Of a stretch of 64,000 nt of DNA, positions 12,801-23,812 are shown piece after piece (position 1 is the stretch's first letter; the number at the start of each line of letters is the position of its first letter). The position numbers and the translations under genes are program-made. The notes beneath the pieces are model-generated. The model worked only from the letters and a program-made list of their open reading frames with translations, made no database searches and was not told the origin of the DNA. The stretch is from Nymphaea colorata (taxonomy: Eukaryota > Streptophyta > Magnoliopsida > Nymphaeales > Nymphaeaceae), in contig NC_045140.1 of assembly GCF_008831285.2 (NCBI RefSeq), positions 4,753,528-4,817,527 on the forward strand, in the 5' to 3' direction.

Positions 12801-13551
12801 ATGGAGCATGGGGTAGGGGATGGCATCAGGTAGGAAAGGCAAGATAACATTCTGATGATATGATGGCAATATGAAGAGGGCGTATCAGTTATTATTCATA
12901 AAAATTGCTGTAATTTTTTGACACTGATGCCAGGCATATTATTGCAGAAGGAATGCAGAGATTTTAGAGAATCTATTATTAGAATTATGCCACACCACTG
13001 GGTAAATATAAAGAGTTTGCCTGCTTCTTTTTACGTGTTATATCTGACGAATGGAAATTTGTAATTACTTGGCTCACGTTATTTAAAGTAAGAAAGGAGA
13101 GAAGATACACAAAAGGGAAGTAGTATAGAAAATGCAGGGGAAAGGGGCATTCAGCATTGTATTCACTTAACAAGCCAAAAAAACCCATACTCCAGGTAAA
13201 GGATAGTGAAAAATAAGATTCCCATGTGATTGAGAGGCTCCACATTATGCCACTCCAGACAAAGGGAAGAAAATACAGTTTTAAAATGTATGCCTTTGAT
13301 TTACATATTGTGATTGAAATATTGCCCAGACACTTGCAGTATTACTTGGTTGATATTTGCTCTTTTGTCAGTTTCGACATGTCATTCTCATCAATTTTTT
13401 CATATGGAAAATGCTAGGTTTGTTTTCGATTCATGAAAACAAAGGCTAGATGACTGACTAATAATCTGCATGGTCAAATCAAAGAGCTTCGGTTAGCAGT
13501 TGAAAGTTCACATATCTATTTATTCCTTCCAGAATTTCCTTTTATGGGCTA
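9898..13551. other. Noncoding stretch with GC-rich repeat block
   Basis: I found no supportable gene. It holds the block of GCACCCG-type repeats at 10394-10565 (listed separately) and a short direct duplication of the 17-mer ATGCACAAATTCGATCT near 11775-11810. The rest is AT-rich intergenic DNA. Pieces of the transposase gene's promoter or an extra 5' exon could lie in 9898-10400, but nothing there is diagnostic. Confidence 0.55.
10394..10565. repeat. GTGCGG/CCGCAC-rich repeat, probable MITE remnant
   Basis: This GC-rich island in AT-rich surroundings is built of alternating CCGCACCC and GGGTGCGG words in both orientations, for example CACCCGCACCCCCG and GTCGGGTGCGGTC. The same words recur at 14575-14885 and, degenerated, at 39950-40030. 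Inverted GTGCGGGTGCGG termini are common in non-autonomous plant DNA elements. The class cannot be fixed from this copy. Confidence 0.45.
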
Positions 13552-14070
13552 GTGATTTTATGTCCACGTGCATATGTTTGTGTGTGTCCACACACATGTA
13601 TGCAAGACAAAGCTGAGCTAGACTTTCTCAAGGCTAGTAGCTTGGTCCCTGATGCAGGGCAGGACCAGACCCGTCACTTTCCTGGGTCCAGTTCGTCGCC
13701 TCAGGTTCCACCTTCGGGCATCAGTGCAGTCCTTGAGCCTCCAGCCGTGGGATCCCCTGTAGACCCAGAGCTTACGCGAGAGGAGGTTCCTCTGCGTAGA
13801 TACTCAAGGCGGACCAAGGGTTGAACTGTAAATTTGGTTTACATATGTTATTTTGTTATCCATTTTGTTAGTATATTTATTTTGTATCTAAGTGGGTCTG
13901 TTTCGATTCGGGCACTTGTTCAAGACCCGACCCGTTGCTATTCATGTCCGTATAAATGGACGACAAAGCTATTTTGTATACAGTTTTGATCGAATGAAGA
14001 AAAAAAGGGTTATTTTGTTTTATGTTGTTTTCTAGCGTAAGTGCTTTAGTTTTTAAAGTTTCTTTCATAG
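13552..14070 (+). mobile_element. LTR-retroelement remnant (polyprotein tail plus LTR-like sequence)
   Basis: The frame 13552-13824 ends in REEVPLRRYSRRTKG, a proline/serine-rich stretch followed by a basic RR-x-SRR-x-KG block of the kind found in retroelement polyproteins. The following DNA has LTR-like features: GACCCGACCCG, a TATAAATGGACGAC core-promoter-like site near 13951, then a transcribed-looking T-rich tail. Boundaries are not resolved and copia or gypsy assignment is open. It is unlikely to be a cellular gene. Confidence 0.4.
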
Positions 14071-14574
14071 TTCTCGTTCATCCTTCACATCCTTCATCTT
14101 CAAGTTAGTTGTTCATCTTCAAGTTAGTTGTTCTTCTGCAAATTAGTTTGCATCAGTCCCTGAGGCTGATTAAGTTCGAATAACCATTAGGTCAACATCT
14201 ATCCTCATTCATGTGATCAGAAGCTTCTCTAACATGTATATTTTGTCTTCATACAAAATCCATAATGTATCATGGTGCCAAATGCAGGACATAGTAACTT
14301 TTTAACAACACGGTTTCATTCAATTCATCTAATATGTGGTCTTTGTACAACACAGATTCATCTCATTTGTTAGACACCATTTCACATATATAAAGCATCA
14401 CATATTATGAAGCTTCATTATTAAATAATAGCCATTTATAAAAGAATTACTTTCCTGCAAAATCTAAAAGCCAAATATTAGGTTATTACATTACATGCTA
14501 GCTGGACTGACAAACATGCACCAGCTTCAGCTTATGGAGTATGGGATACTAAGATAATAGACAGTCTATGTCAC

Positions 14575-14895
14575 ATGGGTGCAGGTGTTGGTGCGGTGCG
14601 GATGCGGCAAGGTCCAAAAAAAAACTTCGGTGCGGGTGCGGCGAGACATTATATTATATTATATTATATTATATATATATATAAAAGAAAAAATCAAATA
14701 AAAATTAACAAATAACCACTACAAATCAACAAGGATTAGATCATTAGAGTTTTAAGGATTGTTCCATCAACTGATTCAACAATTACAAAAAATAAAATAA
14801 AATTCATCATTCATGTCTAAGGATTGTTCCATCAGCCGTATCAGGCCGCACCCGCACCAATGCGGGTGCGGCAGCCTGTTAGGCGAATCTGTGTG
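14575..14895. mobile_element. MITE-like element with GTGCGG inverted ends
   Basis: The left end carries GGTGCGGTGCGGATGCGGC and GGTGCGGGTGCGGCG. The right end carries the complementary orientation, GCCGCACCCGCACC, followed by GCGGGTGCGGCAGCC. The roughly 200-bp middle is very AT-rich and repeats AAGGATTGTTCCATCA twice (14754 and 14819). I could not see an exact target duplication. This size and organisation are typical of a non-autonomous DNA transposon. Confidence 0.5.
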
Positions 14896-17175
14896 ACTTA
14901 GTATACAGTACCAAGTCTACGTTACAGAATTCTACTACAGGAGTACCCTCCACTAATGACCATAGCAAACTATGGCCAATATAAACTAACTCAACAGTGC
15001 AGGTACGATCAAGCAGATATTTTCTGCAATAAAGAATACTACTTATTCATCTACTATATAAAATCATGTTGTCATCTCTTTTGGTTGTGTTCCTTTGATG
15101 AGTTTATTCATTATCTTTTTGTTGCACATTGTGGACGAATCATGGTATTCCAGACCAGTGTTCTAGCTTCTGTAATACATCAGCATTTCTCTCATTGCGC
15201 TTATAATCTTACGTTATTTTCCAGAAATAGAGAACTATGACATGCAGTAAATTGTATATAGATATGTATTGCTACCCTCAGGTATAGGAGAATGTGAAGT
15301 TCTTAGAAGCATAAACTACAGTTCGCTGTGGTGTTTGAGAAAGGCATTCGCACAGAGAGAGAGAAAAAGAGAGAATCAAATTGGGAACTATAATCTAACT
15401 TCTCATAGACCTCAATGGAACCAACATGCAACAACAAATATCTTTTTTTAGGGGCACAGATACCTCTTGCCGTTCAATGAACCCTCCTGCTTGAGATCAT
15501 ATAGCTGAAAGGAAACTGCATTTGACAAATAGGTAGACAATGAAATTGTAGCAACTGTAACCAAATGGTTCAATTATTCAACTGACCAGAGAGAAAAATT
15601 AATAAAATTGAATGATAAAGTCATGTGAATATAAGTACTAGGAATTAAGAGGTCCTCACTATGGTTGCATTTGATTTCTAATTTCATTCTGTCCATGCAA
15701 CATGGTTGCTAGTATGGGTACGGCGGCGCGAGTCGAGGCACGGCATATTTCGAAAAGGCGGGTATAGAGGTATGGCAAGGAGTGTGTGCATATATATAAA
15801 ATCACTGTCACATATATCATTTGCAGTATTATATGGTGAGGTATTTCTTGGGTATAATACTGCAAAATTAATATTTCTCAGGAAAATCTCAGCAAATTTA
15901 ATTAAAATTTTAAAAAATACTAAAAAATAGGTAAAAGTAGAACAAATAAAAGATCAATATGAAGATATTGAAAAATGACTAGATAAACATGACAGGATGT
16001 GGGTGAAAAATAGTATATTACAATTTACAAGTAAAAAGTAGCCATGTGTAGGATTATAAAGTAATAAATTTTGTTGGTTCCCATGCTAGACCCAATTTAC
16101 TCAACCGCATGACAGAAATGCTGAGTTAGTGAGGGAGTTAATGCCATGTGATTAGGGTTTCGTTAATTGAGGAGAGGCTGGGCGCACTCTCTCTTTCTCT
16201 CTTCTTCATTATGCCTAATTTTCTGATTAATCATCTCTCTCTCTCTTTCATTATATCTGTTACTGATTAATCTCCATTACTACACGAACCTTTCTACTCT
16301 CTTATTTATTGCGACCTAACTTTTGGTCAACCATTTCTCTCTCTTCTTTATTACATTTGTTAATCTCCATTACTAGAGCACTTCTGATGGCAGATGCTAT
16401 CAAAACAACACATTTAAAATTAGAAAATAAGCTAACGGTCTGTTTGAACACTTAAAAAATTCTCACGTGCAGTAAAAAAAAAATATATCCACTACAACAA
16501 CCATTCTGAATACTAAAACAGATAAGTAATCTTGTATATACTAAGAATCCTTGATATGCATATAACTTACAAGTAATGAAACAGTACAGCCAATAGCCAG
16601 TACTAGATTATATAGTGTTGCAGCTTTACTTTCGCATAGTCTATTTATTATTCCTTTTTTTTTTTTTGGAATCAATAATGCAACTTGATTCCAAGCCACA
16701 AAACATTCTCAGCTATAGATACAGCAATAGTGATGTCCGCATGATTCACCTCAATGATACCCTGCAGGAAGATGGAACAGTTGAAAGTAGAAGCAACACT
16801 GAATGTCTATGAATGCCTTCTCTGTCATACGTTTTCATGTTATAATATATCATAACTAGCACTCTAGCAAAAAAATAGACAATCCAAAAAAGTAGAGGAA
16901 AAAAATGAGCTAACTGTTTTGAAACAAAAAATTGTGGAACACTCCATAAGCTACAAACTGAATCTATCACACCCCTATTATGCATTTCCAAATGCTGCAA
17001 ATGCATTTTTTCAAACCCATTTATAGCGTAGCCAGTGACAGGAGCAGAAAACACTTGGAGAAAGTGAATTTCTCTCTCATCTGGCTCATGCATTTCCCCG
17101 AACACTTGGTGGGCGTCCCTAGAGGGAAAGAGGAGAAGAAGAATAAAAACAGTTCTCCACTCATGAAAAGAATGT

Positions 17176-17181
<6 letters not shown>

Positions 17182-17252
<71 letters not shown>
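17182..17252. repeat. (TG)n(AG)n compound microsatellite
   Basis: About 18 TG units run directly into about 17 AG units. Reading frames across it (poly-CV/RE) are artefacts. Confidence 0.95.
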
Positions 17253-17255
<3 letters not shown>

Positions 17256-18481
17256 CCTTCTCAGCGGAGGAGTCCCCTGATTTGCAGCGACGCGCTCGCC
17301 CCTTTCTCGAGCAGCGGCCTCCCTCTCGAAGCAGATGCGGTGATTTTTATGGAACAAAGAGTTGCAGCCCTTGTCCCAAACGAAAGCAGAGGAAGGAGAG
17401 AGAGAGAGAGCAGCGGAAGAGGGAGGGAGGGAGGGGAGAGAGAAATAGGGAGAGAGCAAAGAAGGAAGAGGAAAAAAGAGGGAGGGGGAGACAGAGACAA
17501 CGGCGGAAGAAAAGAGGAACACGAGCGCGAGAAATTCCTCTCCCCATTCCTTCTAAAGCCACGGAACAGGAAATCACGCGGATTTCTGTTCCATGTTAGA
17601 CTTGTACATTCTGTTCGTGTCCAACGTTTGTCAGTTTCAGGTAAATTATAGGTACTGACTGTTCCCGTCATAAACCGTCACTTTTAGTTTTAGATGTCGT
17701 TTGATTATTAATAGGAGTTGTTGGGATGTCCTTCAGATCGTGGCCCTGTCCCAGTGGACGAAACCTGTTCGTTGTTTGATAAAATTCGGAACGCCAAGTT
17801 GCTTTTTCCTATAATTTTGCTGTGGATTTGCTTGTGAATTTAAAAATCGATTTCGGATATGGATACATTGTAGATTTTTTTAATCTTATTCAAATCCGAA
17901 TATACAATTATCTATAAAATGAATATGATAGTAAATACATATGGTTTGAATCTTATCCATTGACATCTCTAACTAAATCTAAAGATAAATATCATAGGTC
18001 TCTCCTTGTTTCTGCATGAATAACAAAGTGTGAAGAGAATACTAACCACATAAATGGCCATGTTTTGTTTGATACTTTACCTTGATCTCCAACATACATC
18101 ACCTCTTGGAAGAATATCACTTCTTCTTTAAAAATGTTTCTTGCCCGTTGCATTTTCCATTGTATTTCATTTACATTTATCCGTGACATCAAAGACAAGG
18201 CTAGAGAGAGAAAGAGTGAATGGATTGGAGTTCGATTGGATGCCCTTTTACATATTACATCTATGTGCTTTCAAATGTTCACATATTTCGATATTATTTT
18301 CAACTTGAATACAAATAAAGAAAAATGTGCACCAGTGGCCAGCAAAAGCATGGTTAATAGGTATTGAAGGAAATCCTAGCCAAAACTACACATACAAGTT
18401 TCCTTCCATGTGGTTCGTCTGTGATAACTTTGCATGAATGAACTAGCGGACCAATCACTAAGTGAGATGCTCCCCCACAGA

Positions 18482-18673
18482 CAGGGGCGGAGGGAGGGGG
18501 GCCCGCCTAGGCCATGGCCCCACTCCGGCCAATGAAAAAAAAATTACATTGAAAAAAATAAAATTTTTTAATTGCGACATATACTTTTTGTATTTGAATT
18601 TAGTTTGGCCCTACTCGGATCCAGAGGTTGAACTGTCGGCCCACCCCTGAAGAAAATTTTGGCTCCGCCCCTA
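18482..18673. mobile_element. hAT-superfamily MITE, 192 bp, perfect 8-bp TSD
   Basis: The left end is CAGGGGCGGAG. The right end read inward is TAGGGGCGGAG, giving an 11-bp terminal inverted repeat with one mismatch. It is flanked by a perfect 8-bp duplication CCCACAGA (18474-18481 and 18674-18681), which is the hAT signature. The inside is GC-rich near the ends and A/T-rich in the middle, with no coding capacity. Confidence 0.85.
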
Positions 18674-19559
18674 CCCACAGAAGTCTGACACGATAGATAG
18701 AGAAGGTTCCCTATGATAGCACTAGCAAATGAAATTGTCGGACTAGGTGAACCATGACATTACATCACCTATGCAAGTTTTGCTGGTTAATAGGTATTGT
18801 TATACACTACATGCGTTAGCGCCTTTCCACATATGCCTTGGTTGTGGCCATGGATAACCCTATATAGGATTGGAGATGCTGAATTGATAGAGGGAAAGCC
18901 TCCTTGAGTGTTGTCATATGTTGAATGAATCGTATTGGCAGTCTTAACATTGTTCCAGCTTTAGCAAATAGGTATTATGACATTTTAATGTTCATTTGTT
19001 TGGCCGGTCGTTTTGATACCTACTAAAATGTATTAAAACATATTGTGTTGTGACATGCATTTTTTGTGAAAGTGAGCTAGGATGATCCCCTTCCACTGGA
19101 GAAAGAATCAAGAATACATGTTGTGAGATGCATTTATAGGGGTAGCGACAAAGAAGTTAGGCGACTCTTTGAAGGGGTACACAATAGGACCGACTAAAAT
19201 GACATCAATAAGCTTGTGAAGTCATGGGCTGCCCATCTTGGATGGGTAGTAGAGTGATCAGGAGGAAGAAGTCCCACCCTTGGAGCTCAATGAGGTAAGT
19301 AAAATGGTAAATGATGTCTTTTTTTATCCCCAAATATTCCCATGGAATTCTGTGCACGCCTTTTAGGCTTAGTGCAATGGTTGTTCTAGTTGAGAGTGTT
19401 AGCAAAAACCGACTAGATTATGCTATATTTCATATCCATTAGAAAGCTCTAGCTAAGAATCCCTGACACCACGGTTGGCAAGGGGTTGTTCCAAATTCTG
19501 AACTTCCAAAGCATAGATTAGACTAATTACATCCCCAAGGCGACGGTGAATCGGAGAAT

Positions 19560-21000
19560 GACTATTGATTGCCAACCATTGGCACCCTAGAATGCCAAAC
19601 GTAAATAGGAGTTGCAACAAGGTTTGCATCTGGTTCAGATCACTAGACCTTCTTGTTGAGATATGGAGACCAAGGGACTTCAACAATATACCAAAGATCA
19701 TAGGAGCACCATTTGTGGAAGCAGACAAGTACACCTCTAGCATGTTGAGTATTATGGTTTTACAAGCATTAAAATCGACATCCCTTTAGAGTTCCAACCT
19801 ATTTGAAAGACAATGCTAGAAGTCAAAGGGGCAAAATCATTGCACAAGCAATTGAGTGTGAAGAAAAAGCAAAATGTTGCAGAAAATGTGGTCGACGACC
19901 CATTTTGATGCCTTTTTTGGGGCTTCGGAATCTAGTGGCAGATAACCAACTGAGCTTCTAAGTGCTTAGTGTTTGGTAAAAACCCTCAAGCGATGATCGA
20001 CTGCTGCAAGAAGAAATGTCATTGCACTGGTGGCTGCTAACAAGTTTGATGACCTAAGGAACCTGGAAGTGGTAGAGGAGCTGAGAGATCACCAAGTGGG
20101 TGAGGAAAAGGAGGAAAAAGGTGGTGGTTGTGAATGTAAGGCAGACCTTCAAGGATTGAATGATCAAGTGACTGGGAAAGGAGCCTTGGTCTAAGTACTT
20201 TGCTAAGGGTTGGGGGAAACCTCCAAGAATATGATATAACACTGATGGCATCCATGGAAGAAAATCTAAGAGTGGAAGAGAAGACACAAAATGACAATTG
20301 TGAGCTATAGATAGGGGACTACTGTCTCAGAGCAAAAGATAGAGTGAAGAAAAGATTGTTGAAGTGCAGAGAAGTCAGTTTTTTTTTAGGAAAAAACAAC
20401 CAATCCCTCATAAATTGAAAGGGAAATGGAAAGAAAATCTGGCTAGATTGTTCAACCACAATTAGCCATTTGGAAGCAAAAGAGACTTTCCTTCACCAGA
20501 CAGGATACCCTTGTTTGGATGGATGAGCCTCAAAAACCTATCACCAGACAAGAGAAAGAGGAATGGTATTGAATTAGGAAGAAATGCAACGAAGAGAATT
20601 TGGAGAACCTTAATATGGGGAAGACAACATCTCCTACATGCAACATGGATACTTTTCATTGGGATTGTAGGCAGTTTCATTAAGAAGCATGGAGTTTACT
20701 TGGCAGCAAAATGCTTCATGTGCCAAGCTGATGTGAAGAAAGGGAACCATGTTTCTTCAAATGTTTGGTGGAGACTGGCAAGGACGGTATGGAACACAGT
20801 CCCTTGAAAATGGTAGGAACAAGAGTTCACCTTGCAAACTAGACCAAGCTCTTAGATGGTAGCATAGAAGAATGTTAAGAGATAATGGCTTTAGATAAAT
20901 CCTGGAATATCGCCATATGGTATTTATGGAAGCTCAGGAATAATCAGAAGCCCAAGGCGCATTCAATATGCAAGATATATCTAAAGGCTATTGTAACTAC
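19560..21000 (+). mobile_element. Collapsed LINE retrotransposon remnant
   Basis: Two LINE-like pieces lie close together. At 19565-19789 the frame reads NKVCIWFRSLDLLVEIW then IPKIIGAPFVEADKYT, which resembles the DUF4283-type ORF1 of plant LINEs; a zinc-knuckle-like CCRKCGR follows near 19875. At 20690-20960 the frames GVYLAAKCFMCQADVKKGNH and WNIAIWYLWKLRNN resemble the zf-RVT tail of ORF2. Endonuclease and reverse transcriptase, normally about 3 kb between these parts, are missing, and stops interrupt the frames. This is a fossil with an internal deletion. Confidence 0.5.
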
Positions 21001-22742
21001 TGAAAAGAGCACCCACTACATTTCAAATAGGCTACATGCCAACCGAGTCAAGCTCGAGTTGAGCCTTACTCATATCCACCTCAAGGGTGAAGCACCTTTG
21101 GAGTAGGCTAAAAAAGTGCCAAAAAGATGGCCATTAGCCAAAACCAGGCATCTTCTCCCGACCAATCCAGACAACAGTTCTTTTTTTTCTTTTTTCTTTT
21201 CTTTTTTTTGTAGGAAATGAATTGTGACCACCTTCCCACAGAAACCCACGACTTCTCCCACAAGGACGGCACCCCAAAAGTCCACCGTTCGGTTAGCCCA
21301 ATATCTAGAGAAAACAAAAAGATACTTGAACTAAAAAACCAAACCATTTAAGATTTTTTGCTTTGTTAAAACCCCATAAGGCAAACAACGGATAGCAGAT
21401 CAGAGTGCATCAAGAAGTTGTATTCAATCATCTAAAAAGGTGTCTTTCTGCCTTAAAATTTTTTCCTCTCTTTCTCTCTCACACACGAAAGCTTCACTGC
21501 AACTCTCCCCTTCATGTTTTCCAGGGATCGAATTGATAAGAATTGGCGTTTGCTTCATGTTCTCAATGTCCCTTTCCCTTAAATTATCGGCCGTTCGTTG
21601 CAAAAAAAGAGGTTTAACAGCAAAAAGAAATGCTCCGGCAATTAATTTCAAATAATGAATGACAGAAAGATTTCCATCAAAAGCATACATCCGAGATGAA
21701 TCTAAACAGAAGAAAAAGGACGACCAAATTTTATTTTAGATTTTCAAAATCTAACACACTGCACTTCTTCTGAAAACCAAAAACAACCATGAAAACCCCA
21801 AGAAAAATTCTAAATGCACAACCAAACATGCCATATGTGGCATGGCTGTCATCAGCTGAGATCTATGCATAATAAGATATCAACCTTTTGATTCTTAAGT
21901 TCGCAAACATTCAACGAACAACCAGGCCATTAGGTTCACGAAAGATACTTAGCTGAAACATTTGGCTACCGTGTACCGGAGTCGTGTGTGTATGATGACT
22001 GCAATGTATTATCAGACATTTTTTACATGCAAAAAAGCGATGCATTGAAAATAATTCACGAATTATTGCATTAAATCTTAAACGGTTCAAGAAAAGTATG
22101 TTTCGGAAAAAAGAGGCAGCTGGTGTGCGGCTCGCTCCTCTTGGGAAAAACTTGAGCTCAAGATCAGGCTCTCAGACTCCAATGAACTCGAAAGCCGTTA
22201 GCAAAAGAGTTCCAACCTCGAACAAAAGAGACCAAACAATTCTTTTCACTTTCTTTCACTTCTTTACCAGGCCGTACCCTTCCGTAGTTTCAAGGACAAG
22301 CTTAGGAAATCCAAACAGATAATAGATAGTGAGACAACGACAACATTAACACACATCTTAAGCCAAAGAGAAGCAGGAAAAGACGAGGTGAAGGGAAGAA
22401 AAAGAAACGGAAAAAAAAAGTTATCAAGGAAATAGACATATGTATCTAGAAGTCCATAGAACACAACTTAAAGATAAAGACTAAAGAACATCCCTGAGGT
22501 GGATTGGAGAGCACTTGTACAGTTTAATTCTGCATAAGAGCAGAGATACAGTCTTGCATAGCGTCTTGCATCTCCTAGCCCACCTCTGGGATGTATGAAC
22601 AACCATGAAAGTTGTTTCTCCTCGTTATCCAGAAATATAAAAAATTAAAAAACGGAAGAGCAGCTCAACGACAGGTGATTAGGTAACAGTAAGGCTTATC
22701 TATGCTAAGAACTACATAAAACTTATTCTAACATTTTACATT
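21001..22742. other. Intergenic and 3' flank of the BZW-type gene
   Basis: No coding exon was recognised. The portion just below 22743 is the 3' UTR side of the minus-strand translation-regulator gene. A TTTTC-rich tract lies at 21180-21210. Confidence 0.55.
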
Positions 22743-23778
22743 TTATTCTTCTTCCTCAGCCTCTTCCAGCCAGTTTACAAAAGGCTCCAGAGCTTTCACG
22801 AATGTTTGCCTGTTTCAGAAGACATTGCAACAGTACCAAAAATCAAAATCGGCATTTGAACAGGTAAAGATGATGCGATTCATAAAAAATTCTAAATACC
22901 GACGGATTGACCCAGCGGATCGTGATGAAAAAGACCATTTCGACTCCACAGAGAGTGATGAATTACTGAATGATCGATATAATTTCAAGTGAAGTAACCA
23001 ATTCCCATAATGGTAATGTAGTGGAAAAGCAAAATAACACAAGCATGAAAACACAAAACAAAAATGTGACTTGGCAGATCTATATAACCATTGCAATTGC
23101 AAGTTAGAAAAGTCTCAAAAATTCTCCAAGTTTGTTCAGCAGGTAATTTTTTTGCATGAGAAAATTTTTACCCATATCCATTCATGGGCAGAGCCATTTA
23201 TGAAGGTTTGTTTTTCAATGAAGACACATCATTGAAGTTGGAGAAAGAAAAATAAAAATAGTTTAAAAAGTGAACTGAAAAGTACAAATTCCACTGGACA
23301 AAGGACTCATGATTGAAGAAGAAAATCTGTCATTTTCCCTTTTTTTTGCTCTTCACCATTAAATCCATAACAATAATCATTTTCATTGCATCTGTTAAGC
23401 CCCTTCCCCAAACAAAAATCCTATACATATCCACGTGAGATTGATCCACTCATGCGCTGCCACATTTCAAAGAAATGAAAATACTGATAAATAAATCACA
23501 AAAAAACCAGAGCCAAGTTCCTGACCTGCCCTTTGGGTTGGTGCCTCTACGGAACCACATCAAAATTGTGTCTTCTCCAAGCACATCCTGGTCATAGAGA
23601 GACCTTACAATTTCAGGAAACAGCTTCATCAGCTTGGCATCCTCATAGCATTGGATCTGAATTTTGTACATGAGCTCAAGCTCAAGTTTCGCATTCACAC
23701 AAAACGTGTTCAGAAGCTTGGCCCAAGTCTTCACCTGTTAAAGAGGACACAGACAATAAGACAGCATACCCTTCATGC

Positions 23779-23812
<34 letters not shown>

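Larger units (their letters stand above)
14071..18481. other. Noncoding stretch with low-complexity tracts
   Basis: No convincing exon was found. It holds the GTGCGG repeat element at 14575-14895, an ATATT tract (14650-14685), pyrimidine-rich TCTCTC stretches (16180-16350), a (TG)n(AG)n microsatellite (17182-17252) and a purine-rich GGGAGAG region (17390-17500). The long frames over the last two are low-complexity artefacts. Confidence 0.5.

Noticed and set aside
17175-17671. Overlapping frames of 76-137 codons on both strands
   Set aside because: They translate TG, AG and GGGAGAG repeats into poly-CV, RE or SL tracts; low complexity, no conserved motif.
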